Positions 1-7,068 of a DNA stretch of 25,019 bases are shown one piece after another (within the stretch, counting starts at the first letter, position 1; the number at the start of each line of letters is the position of its first letter). The DNA is from a virus. The stretch is from positions 1 through 25,019 of IMG/VR virus record IMGVR_UViG_3300046455_000199. One strand, written 5' to 3'. The notes under the pieces are model-generated. The model did not search any database. It saw only the letters and a program-made list of their open reading frames with translations, and had not been told where the DNA came from. Both the position numbers and the translations under genes were made by a program.

Positions 1-2
1 GC

Positions 3-539
3 CCTGTCGTCGGGTATGAGGGGCGTTATTCGGTCACATCAGACGGTCGAGTTTATTCGCACAAGAGCGCCATCTGGTTGAAGCCCGCTAATACACCGGA
101 GGGATATCCGGCTGTGAACCTCCGCAAAGAGGGCAATTCACGGACGTGGCGAGTCGGCCGGCTCGTCGCCATTGCTTGGTTGCCGAATCCGGATGATTTG
201 CCGGTCATCAACCACATCGACGGCGATAAAGAGAATAGCGCCGCGTCGAATCTGGAATGGTGCACCCAATCGCAGAACGCTCTTCATGCCTATGCGACTG
301 GATTGCGAGGACCGGCAACCGTCACCTTACGAACTGCCATTCAGAAAGTCGGGCTATCGAATCGTCGATTTACTCCGGAGCAGATTGAAGAAATGCGCAC
401 GATGCGTGGGTCCGGTGTTTCGCAGCGATCTATCGGTGAGCATTTCGGAGCACATCAGGCGGCGATAAGCCGGATTCTGAATGACAAAAGCTATCAGCCA
501 CCGCGCACCTTCTCCCAGGACGAATCGCGCATCCAGTAA
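3..539 (+). CDS. NUMOD4-HNH homing-type endonuclease, 5' partial
   Basis: The reading frame is open from base 3, so the true start lies left of the window. The first visible residues match the NUMOD4 motif (GYEGRYSVTSDGRVYS), followed by a short beta segment ending YPAVNL. Next comes an HNH_3-type nuclease core with the signature INHIDGDKENSAASNLEWCT, which supplies the His/Asn/His metal-binding residues. The last ~45 residues (RRFTPEQIEEMRTMR...SQRSIGEHFGAHQAAISRIL) look like a small helix-turn-helix, as in NUMOD-type DNA-recognition tails. Proteins of this kind are usually free-standing homing endonucleases of phages. A TTG at 78 could serve as a start, but it would cut off NUMOD4, so the longer frame is preferred. 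The gene is the first of a rightward cluster. Family assignment is secure; target and activity are unknown. Confidence 0.85.
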   Translation, partial: PVVGYEGRYSVTSDGRVYSHKSAIWLKPANTPEGYPAVNLRKEGNSRTWRVGRLVAIAWLPNPDDLPVINHIDGDKENSAASNLEWCTQSQNALHAYATGLRGPATVTLRTAIQKVGLSNRRFTPEQIEEMRTMRGSGVSQRSIGEHFGAHQAAISRILNDKSYQPPRTFSQDESRIQ

Positions 540-590
540 CCACAGCCCCGCGCGCAACGATCCCCGTGTGTGGTGGCTTGGCGTGTGTTT

Positions 591-616
591 GGGGCGCAGG
601 ACCGGCCCCGCTTTTT
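591..616 (+). terminator. Possible weak rho-independent terminator after the HNH gene
   Basis: GGGGC (591-595) pairs with GCCCC (605-609) across a 9-base loop, and five T residues follow after two bases (612-616). It lies in the 108-base gap between the HNH gene and the next ORF. The stem is only 5 bp, so this is tentative. Confidence 0.3.
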
Positions 617-647
617 CCACACGAATAACCCTTCTATTGAGGCGAGC

Positions 648-980
648 ATGAGATTCCAGATCAGTTGCCAAAAAGGCGAGACGTTCGAAACGATCGGCGA
701 TCCGGTCGATCTTCCGAACAACTGCGGTGAGACGTTCGTCGTGCACTACAACCCGTTTGTCAAAACGAATTTTCTCGACGACGAAGGCGAAGTTATTTGG
801 CTTGATCCCGTCGAGACGGAGATGTTCAGAGTGACTCACGCGGCGACCGGCTTTCGCGTTGCCGGCGGTGACACGATCGACGATGCAATCGCTCTCGCGG
901 CAGCAAAGATGAAAGACAAAGGCGAAGCAAAAGTCCGAGCCGTGCTCGAGCGCGCCAGAGCCACGCTGGCTGCCGCCTGA
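648..980 (+). CDS. Hypothetical phage early protein, 110 aa
   Basis: I do not recognise this family. The protein begins MRFQISCQKGETFETIG and has a beta-rich N-terminal half (NCGETFVVHYNPFVKTNF). Its C-terminus is helical and lysine/arginine/alanine-rich (AIALAAAKMKDKGEAKVRAVLERARATLAAA). The frame is open upstream to a GTG at 570, but the ATG at 648 was chosen because a purine-rich GAGGCGAG stretch precedes it and the upstream residues overlap a terminator-like hairpin. No membrane segment or signal peptide is visible. It sits between the HNH endonuclease and the cytosine methyltransferase, and ends 23 bases before the latter. Confidence 0.55.
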   Translation: MRFQISCQKGETFETIGDPVDLPNNCGETFVVHYNPFVKTNFLDDEGEVIWLDPVETEMFRVTHAATGFRVAGGDTIDDAIALAAAKMKDKGEAKVRAVLERARATLAAA

Positions 981-1003
981 CCCACCACGTTACCGGCATA
1001 GAC

Positions 1004-2170
1004 ATGAATATTAGTTTCGGATCAGTTTGCAGCGGGATTGAAGCAGCAAGCTGCGCACTGCATGCGCTGGGTTGGCGTACCGCGTGGCTGGCTGAGATCG
1101 AGAAATTCGCCGCCGCCGTTCTTGCTTACCACTATCCGACCGTGCCGAATCTCGGCGATATGACGAAGATCGCACGCGCCGTCCTAGTCGGCGAAGTAGA
1201 AGCCCCTGACGCATTGATCGGCGGAACGCCGTGTCAGGCATTTAGCGTCGCCGGGTTGCGCGAAGGACTTGCCGATGATCGCGGACAGTTGACGCTTGCT
1301 TACGTGAGGCTTTTAGATGCAATTGACTATATTCGACGACGTGCTGGAAAAAAGCCCGCCATCGCGTGGTGGGAGAACGTCCCCGGAGTTCTCTCCAGTA
1401 AAGACAACGCGTTCGGTTGCTTCCTTGCAGGGCTTGCCGGCGAAGATCGCGAGCTGCAGCCGCCAGGGAAGAAATGGCAGAACGCTGGTGTTGTCGTTGG
1501 ACCCACGCGCACAGTCGCGTGGCGAATCCTCGATGCCCAATATTTCGGAGTGGCCCAACGCCGCCGTCGTGTGTTCGTTATCGCAAGTGCTCGAAAAGAC
1601 TTCGATCCCGTCCGTGTACTTTTTGAGTTCGATGGCGTGCGCCGGGATTCTGCGCCGAGCCGAGAAGCGCAAACGCACGTTGCCGCCCTCACTGCAAACG
1701 GCGTTGGAACGTGTGGCGCAGACGACAACCAGGCCCAAGCCGGTCACTTGATAGCCAGTACTGGCGATATATCCCACTGCCTGAATGCGGGCGGCATGGG
1801 CCGCCAGGACTACGAGACCGAAACTCTGATTACTCATCCGGCCGTCTGCGTAACCGGTGAAATCACGCACACGCTAAAGGCTGAAGGGTTCGATGCCAGC
1901 GAAGATGGGACCGGACGCGGTCAGCCGATCACTGCATCAGGCGCCGCCGTCCGACGTCTAACGCCGCGGGAGTGCGAACGCCTGCAAGGTTTCCCCGACG
2001 ACTACACGCTGATCAACATGCGCGGCAAGCCTGCTGCTGACGGCCCGCGATACAAGGCGCTCGGCAACAGCATGGCGGTGCCTGTCATGCAGTGGATCGG
2101 CAGCCGAATTCAATTAGCAGAAACCATCCGCGCAGCGCGCGAAGCAATCGAACAAGTGAGGACGATATGA
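1004..2170 (+). CDS. dcm: DNA (cytosine-5) methyltransferase
   Basis: This enzyme transfers a methyl group from SAM to C5 of cytosine in DNA. The conserved motifs appear in order: motif I FGSVCSGIEAAS (residues 5-16), motif IV GGTPCQAFS with the catalytic Cys77, motif VI ENVPG (124-128), motif VIII AQRRRRVFVIA (184-194), and the C-terminal RECERLQGFPDDYT (322-335) with ALGNSM (352-357). The target-recognition region, about residues 195-316, contains glycine-rich segments (HCLNAGGMGRQDYET; THTLKAEGFDASEDGTGRG) familiar from phage-borne enzymes. The 388 aa length is normal for the family. No matching restriction gene is adjacent, so it is an orphan methylase. It probably protects phage DNA from host restriction or marks it. 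Its TGA overlaps the next start (ATGA), which suggests translational coupling. Confidence 0.93.
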   Translation: MNISFGSVCSGIEAASCALHALGWRTAWLAEIEKFAAAVLAYHYPTVPNLGDMTKIARAVLVGEVEAPDALIGGTPCQAFSVAGLREGLADDRGQLTLAYVRLLDAIDYIRRRAGKKPAIAWWENVPGVLSSKDNAFGCFLAGLAGEDRELQPPGKKWQNAGVVVGPTRTVAWRILDAQYFGVAQRRRRVFVIASARKDFDPVRVLFEFDGVRRDSAPSREAQTHVAALTANGVGTCGADDNQAQAGHLIASTGDISHCLNAGGMGRQDYETETLITHPAVCVTGEITHTLKAEGFDASEDGTGRGQPITASGAAVRRLTPRECERLQGFPDDYTLINMRGKPAADGPRYKALGNSMAVPVMQWIGSRIQLAETIRAAREAIEQVRTI

Positions 2171-2604
2171 AAGCTGAACTCGCGAGCGGTGAAATCGTGA
2201 CCTTGCCGAAAGACTGCAACTGTGTCACGCACAACGATCCGCATTGGACCTATATGGACCGTGTGTCGCGCGCCCTCAATCGGAAGTTGCTCGACCCGGC
2301 GGACAAGACCCCTGAGCAGCGTTATTACGGCGCAATGGGATGTGCAAAGGAAGACCTCGTTCGGGTCGAGGCGAAGCTTCGCGAAATGAAACAGCGCGGC
2401 ATCGTGCGTCTGATCCCCGAGGCGTCCGACGAGCCGACTGATGAGCAGCGCGCGCAACTCGAAGAAAACCGGCAGTGGTTGCTTCGACGATACGAGGAAA
2501 ACCGGCCGAAGCCAGTCGCGCCACCAAAGACAGACGACGAACTGCGCCGCGAACGCAACGACCGCCGCGACGAGATCCGCGAGCATGCCAAGGCCGTGCT
2601 CTGA
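2167..2604 (+). CDS. Hypothetical charged, helical phage protein, 145 aa
   Basis: Family not recognised. The ATG at 2167 overlaps the methyltransferase stop (ATGA); an upstream in-frame ATG at 2092 would run through the methyltransferase C-terminus and is rejected. The N-terminal 40 residues contain CNCVTHNDPHWTYMDR, a Cys/His cluster that could bind metal. From about residue 60 the protein is predicted by eye to be long charged helices (VRVEAKLREMKQRG; DELRRERNDRRDEIREHAKAVL), plausibly a coiled coil. No transmembrane segment is seen. It lies between the cytosine methyltransferase and the MazG-like gene and is probably an accessory early protein. Confidence 0.6.
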   Translation: MKAELASGEIVTLPKDCNCVTHNDPHWTYMDRVSRALNRKLLDPADKTPEQRYYGAMGCAKEDLVRVEAKLREMKQRGIVRLIPEASDEPTDEQRAQLEENRQWLLRRYEENRPKPVAPPKTDDELRRERNDRRDEIREHAKAVL

Positions 2605-2626
2605 CCCACTTCAAAGGATTGACGAT

Positions 2627-3103
2627 ATGACACAGAACACTAAAGACGCAGTGCCACGCGCCGAAGTATTGCGCATTATCGAGACGTACCGAGTAAGCGT
2701 CGGCAACAGCGCTGCGGGAGCAATCGCATGCGAAATGACGATGGCGAACCTGAAGGACATTCGCGATGCCGTGCAAGCTCTCGCCCCCACCGCCGAGCAG
2801 GCAGAGGGAGTGCGGGCCGGTGAGCGGTTCGTCCTCGACGAGGTTTGTGACGAGAGAATCCGTCAAGACAAGCAATGGGGCGGCGACAAGCACGATGACG
2901 AGCACGGACCGATCGAATGGCTCGGCTTCATCGACTATCAAGCCGACAAGGCAATCTCCGAAACGGCGGGACTGCAAACCGATAGATCGATTGCGCCGTA
3001 TGTTCGCGCTCGGCTGGTGAAGATCGCCGCCCTTGCGGTAGCCGGGATGGCATCGATCGATCGCTGCTTTCCTGATGCTGCATCTACCGGGGATCAGGCA
3101 TGA
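2627..3103 (+). CDS. MazG-like / all-alpha NTP pyrophosphohydrolase-related phage protein
   Basis: The core, about residues 70-145, has the layout common in phage MazG-like proteins: CDERIRQDKQWGG, then DKHDDEHGPIEWLGFIDYQADKA, then ARLVKIAALAVAGMASIDR. In the all-alpha NTP-pyrophosphatase fold the acidic residues (here the DDEH segment and neighbouring E/D) hold Mg2+ for dNTP hydrolysis. I infer nucleotide-pool cleansing or steering of host metabolism, but substrate cannot be told from sequence. The start at 2627 is preceded by AAAGGATTGACGAT. An upstream start in the same frame would overlap the previous gene by more than 150 bases. The stop overlaps the next ATG by four bases. Length is 158 aa. 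Confidence 0.65.
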   Translation: MTQNTKDAVPRAEVLRIIETYRVSVGNSAAGAIACEMTMANLKDIRDAVQALAPTAEQAEGVRAGERFVLDEVCDERIRQDKQWGGDKHDDEHGPIEWLGFIDYQADKAISETAGLQTDRSIAPYVRARLVKIAALAVAGMASIDRCFPDAASTGDQA

Positions 3104-3870
3104 GCCGCATCGTCTGCCAGTTCTCCTGCGGCGCAGCCTCGGCGGTGACGACCAAGCTGGCCCTCGCGGATTACGGCGATCGCACGGTGATCGTCAACGC
3201 GTTCATCAAGAACGAGGACGAAGACAACCGCAGATTTCTTTCCGACTGCGAGAAATGGTTCGACCGCACGATCACCGTGCTGCGCGATGAGAAATACGAC
3301 GCTGACATCAACGTGGTGTTTCGGCGAGTGGGATACATCAAGGGGCCGCAAGGTGCCGCCTGCACCTCGCGGATCAAGCGCGGGCTTCTGAAAAGCTTCG
3401 AACAGCCGGGCGACATTCTGGTGCTTGGCTACACCGCCGATGAAAAGTGGCGCTATGACGACTGGCTCGACAACTGGCCCGATCGTCCGATCATCGCGCC
3501 ATTGGTGGAGCGTGGCCTCACCAAGGAAGACTGCAAGGCTATGGTCGAGCGCGCGGGCATCCGCTTGCCGATGCAATATCGCCGCGGCTACAAAAACGCC
3601 AATTGCAAAACCTGTGTGAAAGGCGGCCTTGGTTACTTCAGGGCGGTCCGCGAAGACTTTCCGGAAGAGTTCGAGGAGCTTTGCATATCGGAAGACCATG
3701 TGGCGTCGCTACACGGTGAGCAAGCGCGAATTCTCCGTCATAGGTCCGGGCCGTTGAAGGGGCAGCGATTTGCCTTGCGAGAACTGCCGCCTGGCCCAAT
3801 TGAACGTGATGATGCGCCGCCCGAGTGCGGGCTCTTCTGCGAGGCAGCCGAACAGGAGTATTCAGCATGA
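3100..3870 (+). CDS. PAPS reductase-like PP-loop ATPase-family protein
   Basis: The 256 aa protein starts with a PP-loop-like strand and loop, MSRIVCQFSCGAASAV, a phage variant of the SGGKDS motif of PAPS reductases and adenine-nucleotide alpha hydrolases. CTSRIKRG (88-95) matches the family's CT-x-x-K/R motif, and LVLGYTADEKWR (108-119) is the usual hydrolase-loop strand. Four cysteines follow in two pairs, CKTC (169-172) and CGLFC (243-247), a possible Zn or Fe-S site. True sulfate assimilation is unlikely in a phage early operon. Relatives such as DndC act in phosphorothioate DNA modification, so a role in nucleic-acid or sulfur modification is an inference. It is coupled to both neighbours by ATGA overlaps. 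Confidence 0.8.
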   Translation: MSRIVCQFSCGAASAVTTKLALADYGDRTVIVNAFIKNEDEDNRRFLSDCEKWFDRTITVLRDEKYDADINVVFRRVGYIKGPQGAACTSRIKRGLLKSFEQPGDILVLGYTADEKWRYDDWLDNWPDRPIIAPLVERGLTKEDCKAMVERAGIRLPMQYRRGYKNANCKTCVKGGLGYFRAVREDFPEEFEELCISEDHVASLHGEQARILRHRSGPLKGQRFALRELPPGPIERDDAPPECGLFCEAAEQEYSA

Positions 3871-4535
3871 CCGCCCCCACAACCATCGACGGAGACATGA
3901 TGAAATTAACCGAACAACAGATTCTCGATATGGTGGCGACTCGTGGTCGCGCTGAAGGATCGATTTGGAAGTTTGATGAACTTGGTATCAGTTTGCTGAT
4001 AAACGACATAGCTCGCGCGCTGCTATCTGCAAGCAAGCCTGCTGCGCCGCAGGAGTATTTCTACGAGACGTACACGGGCCAGTGTGGCTGGCTGGTTGTA
4101 TCGAAGGAAGAATACGAGAATGCCGAGTACCGCAAGCGTCGAACGCCTCTCGCCGCATCCCCTGCCGCGCCAGCGCAATCGGGCGGTGTCGCACCGCTTT
4201 CAGTCATGCGCGCAGCGTTCCGAGTCACTGAGGCTGAAGGCAATCCCGACCCAAAAAAGCAGCGTTTTCATATGCGGTTCATTTTCCGCTCAATGGATGA
4301 ATTGCATGCCGCTGACGACCAATGGCGAATTTTCTCCAACGCCGCCCCGCAACCATCCCAGCCCGTGGAAGCTGGCGAGGCCAAACGATTTCCGACGCCT
4401 ATCTCGATCAGCACCGACAAGATTTGTGAGATCGCAGGCAAATACAACTTGGGCAATCCGCGCCTCGATGCGCTGCGTTGCTTCGTCAATGAAATCATCA
4501 TCGTCAACGAGGCCGAATATGCCAAGTCCGAATGA
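3867..4535 (+). CDS. Hypothetical phage protein, about 222 aa
   Basis: Family not recognised. The ATG at 3867 overlaps the preceding stop (ATGA). Two further in-frame ATGs at 3897 and 3900 follow a GGAG at 3891, so translation might instead begin at MKLTEQQILDMVATRG. The central part contains YFYETYTGQCGWLVVSKEEY, then an Ala/Pro-rich linker (LAASPAAPAQSGGVAP) that looks like a domain boundary. A second domain ends in KICEIAGKYNLGNPRLDALR. The layout suggests a mosaic of short phage accessory domains. No membrane segment is visible. The 3' end overlaps the next gene by 17 bases. Confidence 0.55.
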   Translation: MTAPTTIDGDMMKLTEQQILDMVATRGRAEGSIWKFDELGISLLINDIARALLSASKPAAPQEYFYETYTGQCGWLVVSKEEYENAEYRKRRTPLAASPAAPAQSGGVAPLSVMRAAFRVTEAEGNPDPKKQRFHMRFIFRSMDELHAADDQWRIFSNAAPQPSQPVEAGEAKRFPTPISISTDKICEIAGKYNLGNPRLDALRCFVNEIIIVNEAEYAKSE

Positions 4536-4863
4536 GGCGGCGCTGGCCGCGATCCATGAGTTTCTAGGAATTGCGCAGAAGAAAATCTGCCCGCAGCCAG
4601 ACAAGCCTGAAAGCGATTGGGCAAAGCTGAAGGCAGCGGTAGACGGTCTGTCGTTGCTCGCTGCGTCGCAGCCCTCTGCCGTGGTGCTGGACGATGAGCG
4701 GGCGGCGCTGTCGGCTGCGCTACAACGCTATCTGGACTGCGATGTCGCCCGCGATGCGCCGGGCGATACCCCTGCCGCTCAGGCCCGCGCTGCGCTCGCC
4801 AGCGCCGCATCCCTGCAAGCCACGGCGACGCAGCCAGCAAGCGATCAGCAGGAGGGGCAGTGA
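4519..4863 (+). CDS. Hypothetical alanine-rich phage protein, 114 aa
   Basis: Not a recognised family. The frame is open far upstream, but that part is arginine/serine/proline-rich and lies inside the preceding gene. The ATG at 4519 preceded by GAGG (4509-4512) is the credible start, giving MPSPNEAALAAIHEFLG. Most of the protein is Ala-rich helix (LDDERAALSAALQRYL; AQARAALASAASLQATATQ). It overlaps the preceding gene by 17 bases and shares one base with the next ATG (TGATG), so it is expressed as part of the same polycistron. Compositionally simple; function unknown. Confidence 0.5.
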   Translation: MPSPNEAALAAIHEFLGIAQKKICPQPDKPESDWAKLKAAVDGLSLLAASQPSAVVLDDERAALSAALQRYLDCDVARDAPGDTPAAQARAALASAASLQATATQPASDQQEGQ

Positions 4864-5222
4864 TGCCCTACTCCGCCAAGCCAGTCACGCGCGAGATCCT
4901 TCTCGAACTCATCAAGCCGGGCCAGATCTACTCGCCGTATAACCTCGGCCGCAAGCTCCATGCGACATCCGTGGACGTGAAGCAGATCCTTCTTTCACTC
5001 GTCGACGAAGGCAAGTTGAAGACGATCAGGCCGCACAAGCATCAGTGCTTCATTCTGCCGAACACCGAGCACCTGAGACGCGGAAAGCTGGCGCCGCCGA
5101 AACCTGACCCGGCGACCGTTGCCCAGCCGCGCACGCTCTCCCCGCTCGTTGGCGAGCTGACCGGTTACTTTGCCGAGATCAGCCGGCGCGTTGATCTGGC
5201 GATGATGGCGAGGCCGCGGTGA
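4863..5222 (+). CDS. Hypothetical winged-helix-like protein, 119 aa
   Basis: The ATG at 4863 follows a strong Shine-Dalgarno (GGAGGGG at 4851-4857) and overlaps the previous stop by one base. Residues 8-65 (TREILLELIKPGQIYSPYNL, then VDVKQILLSLVDEGKLKTI) have the helix-helix-helix-wing spacing of a small winged helix-turn-helix, with LVDEGKLKTIRPHKHQCFIL as the wing. The rest is a Pro-rich linker and a short helix. A DNA-binding role in early gene control or excision is therefore possible, but no family can be named. The gene is immediately upstream of the excisionase region. Its last bases overlap a possible tiny ORF (GTGA). Confidence 0.55.
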   Translation: MPYSAKPVTREILLELIKPGQIYSPYNLGRKLHATSVDVKQILLSLVDEGKLKTIRPHKHQCFILPNTEHLRRGKLAPPKPDPATVAQPRTLSPLVGELTGYFAEISRRVDLAMMARPR

Positions 5223-5281
5223 TCGAGCAGGAAGCGCAGAGGGTTATCGACAAAACCAAGGACGCATGGGGTGTGAAATGA
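5219..5281 (+). CDS. Possible 20-aa leader/small protein between two coupled junctions
   Basis: A GTG at 5219 overlaps the preceding TGA (GTGA) and has GAGG at 5210-5213 with 5-base spacing. The frame reads VIEQEAQRVIDKTKDAWGVK, and its TGA overlaps the ATG of the excisionase (ATGA at 5278). The two coupled junctions suggest a translated small ORF that passes ribosomes to xis. No homolog known to me; chance cannot be excluded at 20 codons. Confidence 0.3.
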   Translation: MIEQEAQRVIDKTKDAWGVK

Positions 5282-5478
5282 AAATCAGGCTCGACGAATG
5301 GCTGAAACGTGAATTCGATCCGCCGCCGGCTATCCGCACGGCGCGGCTCTGGATCAATGCTGGCAAGATATACCCGGCGCCGGTGAAGGTAGGCCGCTCA
5401 TACTATGTCGAGCAGAATGCAGTATTTCAGGACGGCAAGACCGTTCGCGCGCCCCTCGCCCAACGCATCCCACAATAA
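5278..5478 (+). CDS. xis: Excisionase (lambda Xis-like)
   Basis: This small DNA-bending protein would steer the integrase toward excision. The 66 aa sequence follows the lambda Xis pattern: a Leu-x-Glu-Trp start (RLDEWLKREF), then ARLWINAGKIYPAPVKVGRS, which is the winged-helix recognition helix followed by the 'I-P-P-V-K-x-G-R' wing, and YYVEQNAVF. The ATG at 5278 gives the lambda-like N-terminus MKIRLDEWL; an in-frame ATG at 5266 would add four residues. It lies two bases upstream of the integrase start, the usual xis-int order. Function is inferred from this pattern and from position, and both agree. Confidence 0.85.
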   Translation: MKIRLDEWLKREFDPPPAIRTARLWINAGKIYPAPVKVGRSYYVEQNAVFQDGKTVRAPLAQRIPQ

Positions 5479-5480
5479 TC

Positions 5481-6572
5481 ATGGCCGCACGCCCCCGCAT
5501 CCGCACCCGCGCCAACTGGCCCGACAACCTTCACATGCCGCGCGAAGGCTATTACACGTGGCGCGATCCGCGCGACGGCAAGACCCACATCCTCGGCCGC
5601 ATCCCGCTCGCGCAAGCTATCCACGAAGCGCAGGGAGCCAACCTCATTGTCGAGAAAGGCAAGCCCACGAAGTCGCTCGCCGAGCGCGTGCATCAGGATA
5701 CGCACACGGTCTCGGACCTCCTGAAGAAGATGCCGGTCAAGGGCGCGGTGAATACTATCCGGAACCGGAAATACTTCGACGCGCACATCGAGAAATGCTT
5801 CGGCTCTGTGCCGTGCGCCGACCTGACGACGAAGCACGTCGCCGACATGCTGGAAGACCTGATCGACGCCGGCAAGGCACCATGGGCCAGAAATCTCCGC
5901 TCGCGGATCATTTCCGTGTGCAAGCGCGGCGCGGCGCTGGGATGGATGGCCGGCAATCCGGCCGCCAATACGGAACAGGAAGAAATCACGGTGAAGCGCC
6001 GGCGGATTCGCGGCATTGAGGAATTCAACCTGATCTTCGAGAAGGCGCCGGAGGTCAGCGACTGGCTTCAGAACGTGATGCTGCTCGCGCTTGTCTCGGG
6101 ACAGGACCGCTCGACGTGCGCGCGCTGGGAGCGCAACTCCGTGAAGGATGGAATAGCTTCAGTGTTTCGCCAGAAAACGAAGGTGCATATCGAAATCCCG
6201 ACGTCGCTGCGGCTCGACGCAATCGGCATGTCGCTCGCCGACGTCATCGCGCGGTGCAAATCGACCGGCGTCGTCAGCAAATACCTGATCCATCACGTGC
6301 GCAACACTGGCGGGGCGAGTAGCGGACAGCCGGTCAAACTGGAATCGATCACCATGGCATTCGCCGCAGCGCGCAAACTGGCCAAAATCACTGGCGACGA
6401 CGTTCCGAGCTTTCACGAAATCCGCAGCCTGGCGAAACGCCTTTATGAAAAACAGGGTGGAGTCGATACGAAAGCATTGCTCGGACATATGACAGAAACT
6501 GCCGCCGACCTTTATGGCGACAGCCGCGGTGCAGAGGCAATCCGGGTCAAAATTGGGGTGAGCAATGGCTAG
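5481..6572 (+). CDS. int: Lambda-type tyrosine integrase
   Basis: This site-specific recombinase would join attP to attB. Residues 1-60 are the lambda arm-type DNA-binding domain (WPDNLHMPREGYYTWRDPRDG). About 70-170 is the core-binding SAM-like domain, and 175-363 is the catalytic domain. Catalytic residues visible are K232 or K234 in RQKTK, H312 and R315 in FHEIRSLAKRLYEKQ, H336 in LLGHMTE, and the nucleophile Y345 in ADLYGDSRG. The box I arginine is probably R210 in SGQDRST, one position later than in lambda (TGQRVGD). The 363 aa length is normal. The ATG is 2 bases after xis. Its stop overlaps the start of a second gene carrying a similar arm-binding domain. Arm sites and an IHF site are proposed downstream of that gene. 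Confidence 0.95.
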   Translation: MAARPRIRTRANWPDNLHMPREGYYTWRDPRDGKTHILGRIPLAQAIHEAQGANLIVEKGKPTKSLAERVHQDTHTVSDLLKKMPVKGAVNTIRNRKYFDAHIEKCFGSVPCADLTTKHVADMLEDLIDAGKAPWARNLRSRIISVCKRGAALGWMAGNPAANTEQEEITVKRRRIRGIEEFNLIFEKAPEVSDWLQNVMLLALVSGQDRSTCARWERNSVKDGIASVFRQKTKVHIEIPTSLRLDAIGMSLADVIARCKSTGVVSKYLIHHVRNTGGASSGQPVKLESITMAFAAARKLAKITGDDVPSFHEIRSLAKRLYEKQGGVDTKALLGHMTETAADLYGDSRGAEAIRVKIGVSNG

Positions 6573-7068
6573 ACCGAGAAAGACGGGCAGGAAACTGCTG
6601 CCCGACAACCTCTATGTCCTGAAGCGGGCCGGCGGCGATTACTACAGCTATAGAAATCCTGTCACCGGGAAAAGCCAGTCAATCGGATATGACTTGGCCG
6701 CTGCGGTCGATATTGCTGAACGGTCAAACCGCGAAGCAGAAAAAGAAATTATCGACGGGTCAGCTAAGAGCGCACTATTTTCCCATCAGGAAATAATTGG
6801 CCAGTCCTATCCTTTAGGCGGCTATCCGGGAATCTATTTCCTGATCAGCAAGGGACAAATTTTGTACGTCGGTAAATCGACAGACGTTGAATTCCGACTG
6901 GGCCAACACCGCGCCCGGCGAAAGATTGAATTCGATTCCGTCTTTATCATCGAATGTCCCGCCACGGAGCTTGCGCGGCTTGAGGCACGGTACATCCGAA
7001 CGCTAAGGCCGCCATTGAATTCGGCAATTCCGCTGGCCGTTTTACCATCGCCCGCTGCCGAGTTATGA
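6565..7068 (+). CDS. Integrase arm-binding domain fused to GIY-YIG nuclease domain
   Basis: Residues 1-56 are clearly a lambda-Int-type arm-binding domain: MARPRK, then LLPDNLYVL, then GGDYYSYRNPVTGKSQSIGY. The pattern is shared with the adjacent integrase and is, if anything, closer to canonical. Residues 86-155 are a GIY-YIG nuclease: G89-I90-Y91, Y101-V102-G103, catalytic Arg111, His115, metal-binding Glu140 in ARLEARYI, and Asn152 in RPPLN. There is no recombinase catalytic domain. The ATG overlaps int by 8 bases and is preceded by GGGGTGAG, so it should be co-translated with int. I infer a nuclease that is brought to attP arm sites. Possible roles are cutting rival attachment sites, regulating recombination, or homing. 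It could instead be a chimeric homing endonuclease that captured the domain. Domain calls are firm; the biological role is open. Confidence 0.88.
   Translation: MARPRKTGRKLLPDNLYVLKRAGGDYYSYRNPVTGKSQSIGYDLAAAVDIAERSNREAEKEIIDGSAKSALFSHQEIIGQSYPLGGYPGIYFLISKGQILYVGKSTDVEFRLGQHRARRKIEFDSVFIIECPATELARLEARYIRTLRPPLNSAIPLAVLPSPAAEL

Noticed and set aside
354-839. A 161-codon minus-strand frame across the HNH gene and the next ORF
   Set aside because: It covers two plus-strand genes in the coding direction of the cluster and has no recognisable feature.
5405-6019. A 204-codon plus-strand frame inside int
   Set aside because: Out of frame with the integrase, whose domains are unmistakable; His/Arg/Pro-rich noise.
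6107-6160. Possible frameshift in int around the SGQDRST segment
   Set aside because: Another frame reads PLDVRAL here, which superficially resembles a box I motif, but the annotated frame continues directly into well-conserved integrase sequence on both sides, so a double frameshift is not needed.
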